Assembly: GCA_013054445.1 (NCBI GenBank)
Contig: JAAMPI010000036.1
Coordinates: forward strand, 23,896 to 87,895
Direction: 5' to 3'
DNA: 64,000 nt
Source: Cudoniella acicularis
Lineage: Eukaryota; Ascomycota; Leotiomycetes; Helotiales; Helotiaceae
This document shows positions 10,602 through 21,615 of the stretch, in pieces. Position numbers and translations under genes: made by a program. The stretch's first letter is position 1; each line of letters opens with the position of its first letter. The notes beneath the pieces were generated by a model that saw only the letters and a program-made list of their open reading frames with translations, searched no databases and was not told the origin of the DNA.

Positions 10602-12027
10602 ATGGATCCGATAACAGCACTCAGCATAATTGGTAACATAGTGCAGATCATGGATTTCGGCATTCAAGTGGCCAAATTACACCAGCAACTTCGAGACAGC
10701 CTCGATATTATCGCGGTTCATGAAATAACACCCAACCAACAGTCAATTCGAAGCCAGGTGGAGCATGTCAAGCGAGTGGCGGGCTCTCTGGAGAAGGTTA
10801 TAGAGGGTTCGTCAAGTCGGCTTCTGGTATTTGGATACAATGCAGGATCAGATTCGATGGACGGTGACAAACAAATGGAATACCGTTACTCGCACGCGGA
10901 ACAATTGCTGAAAAAGATGGAAGAAACGAGGACGAGTCCAGAAGAGCGAAGAAAACCTCTTATATTGTTGGGTTACGACACCGGAGCTTTAATTATCGAA
11001 ATGGCACTCGATATTTCAAGAAAGTCAAGTGCTAAAGGGAGTAAAGATGTTTATGCCATATCCCAATCAACCTACGCCACTCTCTACGTCGATACTCAAA
11101 ATTTGCGGAATCCCCCGTTCCAAGGCTACAGAGAAACCTGTTATTCAGCGGATCAAGTCGTCTCCTCTCGAGACGCACGCACTTCGAGGCCTTTACTTGC
11201 CAGCGGACCACTTCCAGCCAGGCTATTCAATCGAATCGCATGCGAGTCGGACTCGCGCTCATGTTACGTTCGGAGGTCGGGTTTTGGTATGCAGCGATGT
11301 CGGTATGGTCATAGGATTAACAGACTTCTGCTACCTACCATTCAACTCGTATGCACAGCAATCATGGGCAACTACAGCCGCTCAATCCTACGACCAAGTG
11401 AAATTCCAAGCCTGAACGCCACAACTTCCTACTTGGGAGGTTCGGATCAAGCACTCAAGGCTTTTGTGCCAGCAGCAGATGCGGGGCGAGGAGGCAGAGA
11501 CAAGTTGGACATGCTGTGGCAATGTGTTCAAATTAATGAGCACTGGCCAGTCTTGGCGAGATATCTGGTACGTACTCTCTATCTACCATACATGCACAAC
11601 ACAAACTGAGAAAGGGTTTTTTATTCTAACTCAAACAACAATAATATAGAATTTAGCGAAACATTGCGGCTCAAATATCCCATCCTTCCTTCGAAATCCC
11701 AGCACTACGCTCTTCGTTTTCACTTTCATCGCTTATGGAGTTTCGGCCATAAGCTTCTACGAAGTAAATTCCTCCCACCATCGGTACCAACGATATTTCC
11801 TTACAGCGGGAATTATTGCCGGAATCGCCGTGTCGCTCTACCTCCACTCGAAGGATACATTGCTTAATGTTGTGACGACAGTGATGCCTACTAGTATTAC
11901 TGTATTTCTGGTTCTCAGTGGAATGGTGCATGGGGTGTTGGGTGGAAAGCCAAACACCGCGGAGGAGGAAATTTGTCGGGTTATTGAGCGCTGGGTGGGG
12001 GATGTTGTCGTTGCAGGAGATGGCTAG
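10602..12027 (+). CDS. STAND-like N-terminus plus degenerate lipase-like segment and C-terminal membrane helices (398 aa, 4 exons)
   Basis: Exons 10602-11040, 11132-11302, 11359-11567 and 11650-12027 (1197 nt), with GTAAAG, GTATGG and GTACGT donors; the frame changes twice and is restored exactly. The N-terminus MDPITALSIIGNIVQIMDFG resembles the N-terminal region of fungal STAND/NLR-like proteins. LLVFGYNAG followed about 45 residues later by KPLILLGYDTGALII corresponds to the DUF676/lipase-like module, but the usual GHSLGG nucleophile elbow reads GYDTGA at 124-129, so the catalytic Ser is gone. The last exon has three hydrophobic helices (TTLFVFTFIAYGVSA, FLTAGIIAGIAVSLYL, ITVFLVLSGMVHGVL). 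Intron 1 is the least certain. The protein is probably non-catalytic; its role is unknown. Confidence 0.5.
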
Positions 12028-12877
12028 TGCATGCGCTAGAGAAGGTTTAATACCCCGAACATGCTCCGGCCACACCCCTATATACAGGTGTGTCTGTACT
12101 TAAGGGGTGCGTCCTATTTTATCGGAACGGAGAGAGCCCTCGTGCCAAGTCTATTAAAGCAATCCTAACTCTCTTATTATAAATAATTTAAGATATTATT
12201 TATATATGCTTCTTGTTAGGCTTTAATTATTCTTTAACTTTATTTAAAGGGAGAATCTTTAATAATAAAGATAAGTAGAAATCATAAAGTTATAGACTTC
12301 TAATCACTAAAACATTCGTATAGGCGCTATAACTATTGTTTAAATTTTACCAAATTTTTAAATATAAAGTGTATCCTCTATACAGGGGCGCTATACGCTA
12401 TAGGCTGCATCTATATATAGGCATTTGTTACTTCGCATCTGCTAATATAAACACTAAATAGAACACACCTATATCACGTTACCTAGCCCCCTCCATGGGC
12501 TTGCCTAGCGGACCCGCAGACCTGCTTATTCAGGGGTTCAGGGGGTGGCCCCTGCCCCACTTTTCCAGTGTATATAGAGGGCTTCAGTGCCCTGAATTTA
12601 AGCTCAGCAGAGCGTCTTTCCTGTGTGACAACTCATTATTATTTTATAAATGTACTTTATTCGCACATTCATACCGTGCTGCCCGTGCTCTAATTAAGTG
12701 CTACGAGGGAGGAAAGTTAGAGGAGAGGATGTCTTTATAGTCCCCGCCACCGTATTTAATTTCAGAAAACTCTGCTACTGAGCCATTTAAGACATCTTCT
12801 CGAGTCTCAACTTCTTTCTCACTCTTCCCTACCAATACAAGATTTTTATTTACGCAAATCGACACTCTAAACGCCTC
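12028..12877. other. Intergenic, AT-rich 12120-12480
   Basis: Convergent 3' flanks. Between about 12120 and 12480 the sequence is A/T-dominated with many TTAAT/TATA words and no ORF. No element could be recognised. Confidence 0.4.
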
Positions 12878-15199
12878 TCATTCTTCCATTTGCGAATCAA
12901 TCGCATTATCCCTTAAAGTTTCATTTGTAATGTCTGTTTGAACTAATCGTAGAGTCGAAATGATCCCAGACGACTGTTGAATAATCCTCGTCTCTTCGGT
13001 ATTTACATCAATGAAGAAAGCAGGTAAATCAGGAGCGGTCCCGGACCACTCTAACAAAGGCTGGCCAGAAGAAGCCGGGGGAACTAACAGTCGATGAGTT
13101 TGCATAAACTGGATACTCATAAGAGGAGATACGTACGAACCATAGTAACAAATTTAGAACCGCATTTACTTTTAATAATCATCCTCTGTTCATTGGTAGT
13201 CGGGTTTTGGACGACTGTGACTTGTGCTTCTAGAAGGTGCATGTCCCGAATCATTACGTCCCCGATACTCCTTTCTCTTGTCAGCAAAAGTTTATATCAA
13301 GAATTAATTGCTTACTTCTGAAATATTACGATTTCTCCCAAACGCTGAGATTGCAAATAAGAAAAAAAAAACCTGTCGCTGCAACGCTTCAATTGAGCCC
13401 CTACACGAATTCACCGCTTCACGAGATGAGAAAAGAAGTTCGATGTCAGCGTGGTGAATATCGTGATTTTCATTGCCATCAGAGTGTGCGAGAGATGCTT
13501 TTGCGGTTATGTTTTGAAGGATGATGCCTGGTGTGCTTCTTACTTCTTCGATGGTGGTGAGGTGATTAACTGTTAAACAGCCATGTTATTATTAGTGAAA
13601 ATGTGTCACTTTGATTTTGATAGGGGGTAAAGGGTGAAATATATACATTGTAGTACGAGTTGAGAAATATCCGCGCTGTCGCTTAAAGGCTTCGGAAGAA
13701 GGACCATCTCTGCGTTTTGACAGGGAAGTAGGCTGAGGTTTTCTTGCTCTGTTGTCGACTCAACTGATTGAGGGGATAAAATTGTAGTGTAATACAACAT
13801 CTGCACGCTATCGATGGTTCCTAGGATGAATTGGAAGCCGTTTGATATGAGGGTTGCGCTTCTGATGTTTTGTCGGAAGCCAGCTGTGTCGCTTCAGGTA
13901 AAAGTGAACATTTTGTTAATTTTGGTTGTATGGGTATTGGAGAAGCGTACCCGAATGTGTGCAGAATTGAGAGCGAACCTCGATTGTTTTCTTGTAGGGA
14001 AGTATGCATGAGCATGGAATTTGAGGCGGTAGATGCTGATCTTAAACCTTGGATTAACGCTAGTTGCGAGATGTATTGTTCGAAGTCGGCGAGGCCTGGA
14101 GGTTGTTACAACATATATTTCGTTTGCAGAGGCGAGTTGAACTTACGTGTTGATGAAATATTGGAAAGAAGGAGAGAGACTACTGAGTTATAGCTTTTCG
14201 AAAATGCATGGATTTTCCAAGTTGGTCGGGTGGTGGTGAGACGCAGGATGAGGCTCACGGGCAGTACTAAGAGGTGTCAAGTTAATCTAGAATTTTAGGT
14301 CTAGCTTTGCTTTGTGAAAGGGCTATCTGAAACCTACAAGTATAATCGAGGTTATCGTTCTTCCCACAGACACAGTGAAAAAGACGTGAACCCTGAGTTA
14401 GCAACCATTCTGGGTCAAAAGTTGCTTTCGGACATAACAACCGGGAGGGGATTTCATTCGAAAGATTAAGAAAGACAGAAAATGATAATTCTGGCTCCTC
14501 AAGTTGTCCTTCAGAGGCAGAATGGAGTTCAGTAGCTCCAGTCTCCACCTCTCTTGATCGTTTTGGTTGTTTCGGTGGGGCGTTCTTGATGTTGCCGATA
14601 TACCATTCATGAATATCCTGCAGCATTCCATGGGTAAGGTCGACTTGCGCTTTAACTCTATCCGTCTGAAAACTAAACTAGAAGATCAACAAAAGTCCAG
14701 TAAATCAAAAGACAGATTGTGCTTACGAGCACCGTGCTGCTATAGCCAAGTTCAGCGCATTAACGTGGGTTGCAAGGTTATGCCTCAACTTATCCAAACC
14801 GGCCCCCTCTGTCGTCCATTTAATCTTCTTGATATTATCTTTCAATTCCTGCCTCCATTTTCTCCTCATATTATCATCGACTTGTTCTTTCTCTAAATCT
14901 GGTCGTAGCTCTGGGTATTTTTGCAGGATTTTTTCTAAATGCTTTAGCGTCGCGCCGCAGTTCTCTACCATTCGTCCCAGTATCTCATCCTCCTCCGCCC
15001 GGTCCGCAACGCCTGGAGAGCCAGATTTTGAAAGTGTAGATGATAAGAGTTTTAGTGCGCTGCTGATGGCGAATAGCTGGTTTTGGACCTCTTGGAACTC
15101 AGCGGGTGCGCCTTTTCGACCGCTGGTGAGGGTTTTGCCTAGGGTGTAGGCAAGCCCGGAAAGCATTAGTATATCTCCTATTCCTATACCGAAAGACAT
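12878..15199 (-). CDS. Large multi-exon fungal protein with STAND-like N-terminal region (about 617 aa, 9 exons)
   Basis: Exons 15199-14727, 14672-14338, 14266-14147, 14095-13979, 13883-13647, 13569-13373 (or -13415), 13344-13316, 13276-13137 and 13083-12878. All joins keep frame (1854 nt with the longer sixth exon). The start MSFGIGIGDILMLSGLAYTL and the following helical segment match the N-terminal region common to fungal STAND-related proteins. CVCGKNDNLDYT, the hydrophobic LLPVSLILRL, QNIRSATLISNGFQFILG and GDVMIRDMHLLEAQVTVVQN read as conserved coding blocks of one long protein. The sixth intron is odd: 28 nt with a ten-T run if CAG/GTTTTT is the donor, or 70 nt if GCG/GTGAAT is used. 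No catalytic motif was seen; role unknown. Confidence 0.6.
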
Positions 15200-15562
15200 C
15201 TTGGAGAGATTTCTTCGTAATGTCAAGAATAAAACGTTGTTGAGCGAATTTGAAGGGGCTTTTTTTAGGGGGTTTCGACGAAGTGGATGCTTGTTGACTC
15301 GGGCTTCGAGGAGGCTGCCCGCCTGCTAAGAAGTCGGGCGTCGAGGCTGAGGTAGTATGGCGTGAACCAACCACAATGACTGCAATAAGAAAATTCAGGT
15401 TTATGCAGGACCCGCCGTAAGCCTGCAGCCCACAGCCTCATGACCATAAACATCATCCCATCGATATCGTCTGGAGAAGGCTTTTCACTGTCATTAAAAG
15501 ATATTCCATTTCGTGAATACTCTGAGAGGCTGCCAGCCCGACCCAGCCGAAGAGCGTCGCTC
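15200..15562. promoter_or_regulatory. Divergent promoter region between STAND-like gene and VIT/VWA gene
   Basis: 363 bp between opposite-facing ATGs. An in-frame ATG at 15440 could extend the VIT/VWA protein by 41 residues; that extension is low-complexity and less likely. No TATA box was identified. Confidence 0.4.
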
Positions 15563-18500
15563 ATGATGGCTTACCCTTACCCTGAATATAGTAGTCACAA
15601 TGTCAACAGGCTGCCTTCTGGACTCTTTTTCAGAACCGATCAGGCTGAGGAGTTTATGAAATCTCCGCGGATAGGGAGCAGAGACATTAGACGGAGTGCT
15701 GTGTCTCATGACGAGCTAAACTACAATGATTTTATCGTCCCCAAAGATCACTCTACAAAAAACGACAAATGTTTATACCTCCCACTTCTAGAAGTCTCCG
15801 TGGAGGTCGAGGTTGTGGCAACCATTGCATGGACGAGGCTGAAACAAACCTTTACGAATCAAGCAACACATCCTACCAATGAGGCGACATACTGCTTCCC
15901 GCTTTACGACGAGTCTATTGTGACGGCCTTCAATTGTACCATAGGTTCGGACAAGGTCTTGAAAGGTGTTGTGAAGACAAGGTCGCAAGCAAAGGCCGAG
16001 TTCAAGGAAGCTGTCGCTCGACAACAAGTTGCCGCACTCCTTGAAGAACACACACCGGAGGTGTTCGAGACCAGCATCGGCAACATTCCCGCTCAAACGA
16101 GTGTCAAGATTGAGGTTTGCTATATCACAGAACTGAAAGCTGATGTCAGCGGAGATGGAATTTTGGTCACGATTCCTACCTCAGTGGCGCCACGATATGG
16201 AGTGCCTCCAAGCTTAATCCCGAGTAAGAGTTTATCCAATTCCTTGGCTGTACCCCGAAAGAAGGGACTACAGATACAAGTCCAGGTATTGCTGCCAGCT
16301 ACAATCAGCAAGATTGAAAGTCGAACGCATCCAGTGTCTGTGGAGATGGGATCTCATGGCCATACAACAACAAGAAATATCAGAGATTTATCCATAGGAG
16401 AATCTCCTAACTTCGATCCCAAGAAGGCCAGAGCAACACTATCTGACAGAAGTGCAAGTCTCGGGAAAGACTTTATACTCCTCGTCCAAAGTAGGGAGGG
16501 TCAACCATTGGCCTCGCGTGCACTCTTTGAACCACATCCAAAGATTCTAAACCACTCAGCATTGATGGTATCGATAAATCTCCGTGATATATATACCCCA
16601 AATGTCGTTTCTCCAAAAGGACCCTGCGAAATCATCTTCTTGGCCGACCGATCAGGATCAATGTACGACAAGATAGAAACCTTGAAGACCGCTATGCGCT
16701 TCTTTCTCAAGAGTCTTCCAAACAACTGTTTTTTCAACATCTGCTCCTTTGGAGGTACTCACACTTTCATGTGGCGCGAATCGCGAACTTACAACCAAGA
16801 AAACGTTGACGCGGCGTTGTCCTACGTCGAAACTCACTTCGCAGCAAACATGCTAGGAACTGAACTTTTATCTGCACTACGATACGTCGTACAAAAAAGC
16901 AATTTATCTGTCAACACGGAAATCATTGTCTTGACAGACGGAGAGGTTTGGGACTCAAATAACGTATTTGAATTCATCCGAGAAACGCGATCCCCGGGAC
17001 AACTGACCCAGAAAACCCGCTTCTTCTGTTTGGGTATAGGAGAAGCAGTCTCCCATCACCTCGTCTTGGGGATTGGCCGACACGGCGGTGGATTGGCTGA
17101 AGTTGTACCGGTTGATTCTGCAGGCGATTGGATGCGAAAGGTGATCGGAATTCTGGGAGCGGCGTTAACGCCTCCAAATTGGAATATTGAGATTACTTTG
17201 GACGATGATGCGTCTCTCACTAACCAAAAATGCGAGGCAGGAGTTTGTATCCAGGCTCCTTATCACATTCCGGAATTTCACGCTTTGTCCAGGGGCTCGG
17301 TTTATTTTCTCCTCAGTCGGGAACTCACTGCCAAGGTTGTTAAAGTCAAAGCTACCGCTATTGCCTCAGGGGAATCCGTCACTACTGAACTTCCAATCGA
17401 GAGACTCAAAACGAGGCGTGCTTGCGTGCATGTACTCGCCGCCAAAGCCGTCTTGGGTGACCTCGAGAGTGGCCGAAGCTGGCAACATGATACGAGCTCT
17501 AATGACAACAATGCGAATATGAACGCTGGAGTTGACGAGCTTGCCAGGACTGAAGGTGAGAGGATTGGCATAGAATGGCAAATCTCGAGTAAATGGACAA
17601 GCTTTATCGTCGTAGACGACGACAGTTCCTTGGAGAAACCTTCCCGCTGGTATCGAGCTGAGAGATCAGAACTCGCCGGGTTGACACGACCTAGGTTTGG
17701 TGCCGCGAATCGCGGTTATCCAATAAATGTTACAAATGATGCAATGGCTTATTGTCAAGCCTCACCCGGTTTCCGTAATTTAAGTCGGCACGGGCGTGTG
17801 TCTCAAGTAGCTGCAATGGCATCTTCGTCCGTTCCCAACAGGGAGACTGAGAACGCCAACCAACGAGTTATGCAACAATATTACGGCCCACCAATAAGCT
17901 CGTCGGGGTTTTTACCCGGCTCCAGCACACCAAGTTCCCAAACAGGGGTATATGATTCCGGGGTATATGGACAATCGGGACAATACGCAAGCCTACATGC
18001 CACGGGGAGTTCATATGCTTTTGAGGGGTCTCTACCGGCAAGTTCGTCGGTGTCTAGGCCCGGCATCACCCAAGAAAGTTCCCAAACAGAGCCGCATACT
18101 TCCGGGAGCTCGGGGTATCAACAATCGCTATGTGTTCCAGAAGGGTATGTTGAAGGAGGGCTTCTAGAGCCAATCCCCATAAAAAACTATCCCGATAAAC
18201 CAAGAAATGATCACTATGAATCAAGAAAAAGCGATCACGATCATTCAAGTTATTATGATTGCGATCATTCAAGTTATTATGGTGATCAACCCAGAAGTGA
18301 TCGTTATACACCAAGAAGAAGCGATCACGACCAATCAAGGAGAAACTATGGCGATCAGTCAAGAAGAGATGATCGCTATGAGTCAAGAAGTTATTATAGT
18401 GATCAATCAAGAAGTGATCGCTACATACCAAGAAGCAGCGATCAGGATCAATCAAGCAGAAACGATCTCCAGCCGAGAGGACGTCCCATTCCTCCAGCTT

Positions 18501-19033
18501 CACCCCCTACGAGTCCCGCTCAAGAACCCACTTTGAAGTTACTACTAGACTCAGTCACGGTTACTGGAGCTTTCAAGCTCTCCCCTGGCGTTCGAACGGC
18601 AATGACAGCACAATTCACATTTGACGCAGAAAAGCTCTTACGAGATTGGTCTACAACACTGTTGATCGAACGTCCAGATTTTAAGGATGTGGACACGGTA
18701 TTGGATACAGCAATGTCAATTGTTTATATCGAGAACGTGTTTGCCAGCGATAAAAAATTATGGGCTTTGCTGATACAAAAGGCGCTGGCTTGGCTTGAAA
18801 AATGCTTTCTTGGGGAAAAGCAGTGGGAGTCGCTTTTTACAATTTTGAGGAGCGGGTTGAAAGATAAGCCCAAGGATGCGAACGTTGATACTAGGGAGGG
18901 TTTCGAAATGAGCGTCGAAATGACAGAGAATTCTTGTAAATTTGTTCAGGAAGAGGAAGCTCAGAAGATTCTGTTAGCTGACGGGGTTCTCGGACAAGAA
19001 GTGATGAAATCACAGAAGAGAAAGCGTCCTTGA
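15563..19033 (+). CDS. VIT and von Willebrand factor A domain protein with RS/D-rich tail (1156 aa)
   Basis: Single exon. A VIT domain spans about residues 65-215 (YCFPLYDESIVTAFNC, TRSQAKAEFKEAV, FETSIGNIPAQTSVKIE). A VWA domain follows at about 353-530 with an intact MIDAS: DRSGSM at 362-367, the Thr of MLGTEL near 433 and TDGE from 458. This architecture matches inter-alpha-trypsin-inhibitor-heavy-chain-like and PARP4-like proteins; fungal members are cytosolic or secreted with unclear roles, probably Mg-dependent protein binding. Residues 780-870 are Ser/Gly/Tyr-rich and 877-971 form imperfect repeats of the type SDHDxSxxYGDQSRxDRY. A conserved C-terminal helical segment (about 985-1130) closes the protein. 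The second Met of LMMAYPYP is used as start because homology begins after it. Confidence 0.85.
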   Translation: MMAYPYPEYSSHNVNRLPSGLFFRTDQAEEFMKSPRIGSRDIRRSAVSHDELNYNDFIVPKDHSTKNDKCLYLPLLEVSVEVEVVATIAWTRLKQTFTNQATHPTNEATYCFPLYDESIVTAFNCTIGSDKVLKGVVKTRSQAKAEFKEAVARQQVAALLEEHTPEVFETSIGNIPAQTSVKIEVCYITELKADVSGDGILVTIPTSVAPRYGVPPSLIPSKSLSNSLAVPRKKGLQIQVQVLLPATISKIESRTHPVSVEMGSHGHTTTRNIRDLSIGESPNFDPKKARATLSDRSASLGKDFILLVQSREGQPLASRALFEPHPKILNHSALMVSINLRDIYTPNVVSPKGPCEIIFLADRSGSMYDKIETLKTAMRFFLKSLPNNCFFNICSFGGTHTFMWRESRTYNQENVDAALSYVETHFAANMLGTELLSALRYVVQKSNLSVNTEIIVLTDGEVWDSNNVFEFIRETRSPGQLTQKTRFFCLGIGEAVSHHLVLGIGRHGGGLAEVVPVDSAGDWMRKVIGILGAALTPPNWNIEITLDDDASLTNQKCEAGVCIQAPYHIPEFHALSRGSVYFLLSRELTAKVVKVKATAIASGESVTTELPIERLKTRRACVHVLAAKAVLGDLESGRSWQHDTSSNDNNANMNAGVDELARTEGERIGIEWQISSKWTSFIVVDDDSSLEKPSRWYRAERSELAGLTRPRFGAANRGYPINVTNDAMAYCQASPGFRNLSRHGRVSQVAAMASSSVPNRETENANQRVMQQYYGPPISSSGFLPGSSTPSSQTGVYDSGVYGQSGQYASLHATGSSYAFEGSLPASSSVSRPGITQESSQTEPHTSGSSGYQQSLCVPEGYVEGGLLEPIPIKNYPDKPRNDHYESRKSDHDHSSYYDCDHSSYYGDQPRSDRYTPRRSDHDQSRRNYGDQSRRDDRYESRSYYSDQSRSDRYIPRSSDQDQSSRNDLQPRGRPIPPASPPTSPAQEPTLKLLLDSVTVTGAFKLSPGVRTAMTAQFTFDAEKLLRDWSTTLLIERPDFKDVDTVLDTAMSIVYIENVFASDKKLWALLIQKALAWLEKCFLGEKQWESLFTILRSGLKDKPKDANVDTREGFEMSVEMTENSCKFVQEEEAQKILLADGVLGQEVMKSQKRKRP
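18195..18475 (+). repeat. In-gene tandem repeat encoding Ser/Asp/Arg/Tyr-rich units
   Basis: Repeated words such as GATCACGA, AGAAGTGATCG and GATCAATCAAG encode imperfect units of 10-14 residues around SDRYxPRRSDHDQS. The units keep frame throughout. They lie inside the VIT/VWA gene. Confidence 0.7.
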
Positions 19034-19491
19034 ACATGAAAAGGGTTTTTGAGTGGGCAATTCTTGCAAGGTCGAGAGACAACGAAATAATGATTGTGAC
19101 GGATGGGGTGATGGCATTACAAAAAGAGTAAGAAGAGACGGAAAGTAGACAGAATATATTTCTTTCAAAATAAAATCAGAAACGAAGTTGACAGGCGACG
19201 AAAATCGCTAAAGTATAGAGAAGCAAGGAAATTGTTATAAAGAAGTGGCGAATTACAACCAACATGGATTTAAAGGTATTTTTACGAGATTGTATTAAGA
19301 GTTGCAACTGATTTAGAAACTGGTGGATGTGAAACTTTTACTATTCGCGAAGTTGTGACTCTATTTTTGCCGAAAAAAAGAGAGGATAATAAGAACCGTT
19401 GTATTGTCAAGCTCTTTTCCCTCTCTCTTCCCTTTTACGAAATTTAACAACTTCTCAGGTTAAATCTTTCTCTTTCCAAAACCCTCTAGTC
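19034..19491. other. Intergenic
   Basis: 3' flank of the VIT/VWA gene. Nothing recognised. Confidence 0.5.
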
Positions 19492-19763
19492 CTATAATTT
19501 TGCAAGCATTCCTAAGACCCCCAAAACAAGCAGAAGAGATAAATAGAACAGTGTAATACCACAATTAAGTACTCCCAACTCCAGAACGCCTTCTAGACAT
19601 CTCCCCAAGGGCCCAGACCTATTTCTCGATATCATCCCGCAAACGCGCAAGAAACCGACGATGATTGATAGTACAGTAGTGCTCCTGTTTATTCCCTGAC
19701 CGAGAATTGACAATCCGAGAAGGCATGTAGTAGTCGAATGCAACAAAGAAAGAAGTACGAGAC
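19492..19763 (-). CDS. Possible terminal exon of a small hydrophobic protein
   Basis: An open frame of 90 codons starts at a good acceptor (CTAACAG...CCCTAG) and encodes three hydrophobic stretches (LVLLSLLHSTTTCLLGLSIL, TTVLSIIVGFLRVCG, GITLFYLSLLLVLGVLGML). A GTAAGC donor sits 49 nt upstream, but in the matching frame the preceding exon hits a TAA at once and no ATG exon could be built. It is either the relic of a membrane-protein gene or a chance ORF. Confidence 0.25.
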
Positions 19764-19914
19764 CTAGGGAGAGCTGTTAGCCTAGCTGTGGTTTGTGGAA
19801 GAGGGTGATATGCTTACTTATTTAATGGCTTGCTAAAGCAGGATGCTGGAGAACCAGTTAATAAGGCCATAATCAAAGCAATGATTATAGAGTAACTAAG
19901 TAGTCAGATACTCC

Positions 19915-20230
19915 TTAGCGCTCTTCAGACAGCTCAGCGCTCTTGACGCGGTCTACCAGCTCGGCGGCCTCGAAAGTCCTCGTCTCGACAGTCCTCGGCT
20001 CAGCGGTCTTATAGATTAGCTTGGATAGCTTCGAATACATGAGGATGGAATGCATTACCGTGGGCCAGGATCAGTTCAATTACTTGACAAAGATGCATGT
20101 TAGCTGCATCGTGATCGGCTCCGCGCTCTTGAAGGTGTTCTTGCCTAGCTTGTTCGTAGTTCGGCATGTTGTTGTGGATGTCGTCGTAGTCGTTTAGGCG
20201 AGGAGCTGATAGAAGTTGATTAGCTGCCAT
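19915..20230 (-). pseudogene. Small acidic ORF with an apparent frameshift
   Basis: ATG at 20230 opens a 73-residue frame (MAANQLLSAPRLNDYDDIHN and on) that stops at 20009. One reading frame over, at exactly that point, a charged continuation (TAEPRTVETRTFEAAELVDR and on) runs to a TAA at 19915-19917. The composition is consistent across the junction, so a single-nucleotide indel or an unseen intron is likely. No family was recognised; it may belong to a repeat. Confidence 0.3.
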
Positions 20231-21615
20231 CTTTCTCGCGTCTTATGGGTGTTGGATTGAAGGGTGGATTGGATTGTGGATGTTCGAGTCGAACAAAAGG
20301 TTTTGGACTACTTACTTTTATACCAGTCACCAAGCGATAAGTTTGCTGATCACGTGAGGATGCTTGCTTGACGGCAAGAGGAGGGTACTTAAATGAAATA
20401 CTAGCGTGAGATGAAGCGTGCGTTAAGCGAGAGCTTGTAAGCCGAGCGCTTAATAAGTCACACCGAAGACTAGTATAGACTAGCGTAGGGCCTTCCATAG
20501 CCTCCTGTCTACTTCTTAAAGCAATTCCCAAGGCCCTTCCTACGTGGCTGCCTCCTGCCTCTGCTCCTGTAGACTCTCTCTTCCCTCTCTGCTACTCCTT
20601 CTTGTGCGATTCTCTCCTGAGCCTTGGTTCTTAGGTCCTAGTCTTTGGCTCCTAGTCTCTAGCTCCTGCGTAGCGGTGCATATATGTGTTTATGTGAAAT
20701 AGAGAGAAAAGTCGACGAGTAGAGGTATAAAAAATCAGCAAAAAGAAAACCAAACTCAAAAAATTAAATATCAGTGATCAGAGTGGGACGCTAGAATCTA
20801 ATAAGAACACTTTATCATCATCACCATCACCATCACCATCTAGGGCTACCAACAAAACTTATGCCCTACAAACATTACATGATTAGCCAAAGAACTTCTT
20901 TCACATCCTCCTCCCTATCATATGAGTAATAATAAACTTACGCTTTTATAACCAAGAAATAGTTACTAAAGAAACCTTAACCTAGCGATAACCAGCTCAG
21001 TCACCTGTCCCTATTTATGAATTTTTTGTCTGGATATCAGGATAGAGACAACTACTAAAGAATTTTCAAAACTTACAATGCAGGAAATTTCAAGGTGCGA
21101 GAACTCTTCTTTAGAAAGTATTTTAGATGGAATTAATTATGACATATAAAACAATTATTTCTACACATCGTCGCGAGTGTGAATGCACTCAATTATTGTG
21201 GTCCCTGAAATCGAAGAGGGGGTGAATCACGAGGCGATTCCCAATTTTTCCACGACGCTTCTTAAAATTTCACGCCCTCGTGCAGCCAGTATCAAAGTGA
21301 TGAACTGCATGAATTGTTCTTTCCCTGTGAGATTAGAATCGCTCACACATTTAAAAACGTTTTGCGGTACAACTCCGATATGCGGCCAACCCGCCAATGA
21401 CTCAAATCAAGTACGGCATCTTCTCCCAAAAAATATTCAAGCCAATACCAACTTGTGAATTATCTATCTGTACGAAGAACAGACCTGAAAGAGACTGTTT
21501 TATCCTTCCTATCCTATTTCTCCAATTTGATTGCTAAGCGATAAAAATATGATGCAAAACGCCTTCATGTATGACCATTATAATTTCCAAAGCACTTATC
21601 CTAACCTTGCAACTC
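20231..21615. other. Gene-poor region
   Basis: It has short ORFs only (the longest, 21183-21458, lacks motifs), CT-rich stretches near 20525-20660 and a microsatellite. No element boundaries found. Confidence 0.4.
20814..20840. repeat. (CAT/CAC) microsatellite
   Basis: Short run of ATCATCATCACCATCACC-type triplets, non-coding. Confidence 0.7.

Noticed and set aside
11029..11415. A 128-codon ORF taken as a separate gene
   Set aside because: Part of it is explained as exon 2 of the STAND-like gene after removing two introns.
14282..14337. TAA at 14282 as the end of a separate upstream gene
   Set aside because: A GTAGGT donor at 14337 and TTAG acceptor at 14267 bypass it and join strongly coding-like sequence in frame.
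15265..15564. Minus-strand ORFs overlapping the VIT/VWA start
   Set aside because: They lie in the divergent promoter and antisense to coding sequence, without splice-consistent links to the STAND-like gene.
18066..18503. 145-codon minus-strand ORF rich in His/Asp/Phe
   Set aside because: Antisense to the in-gene repeat of the VIT/VWA protein.
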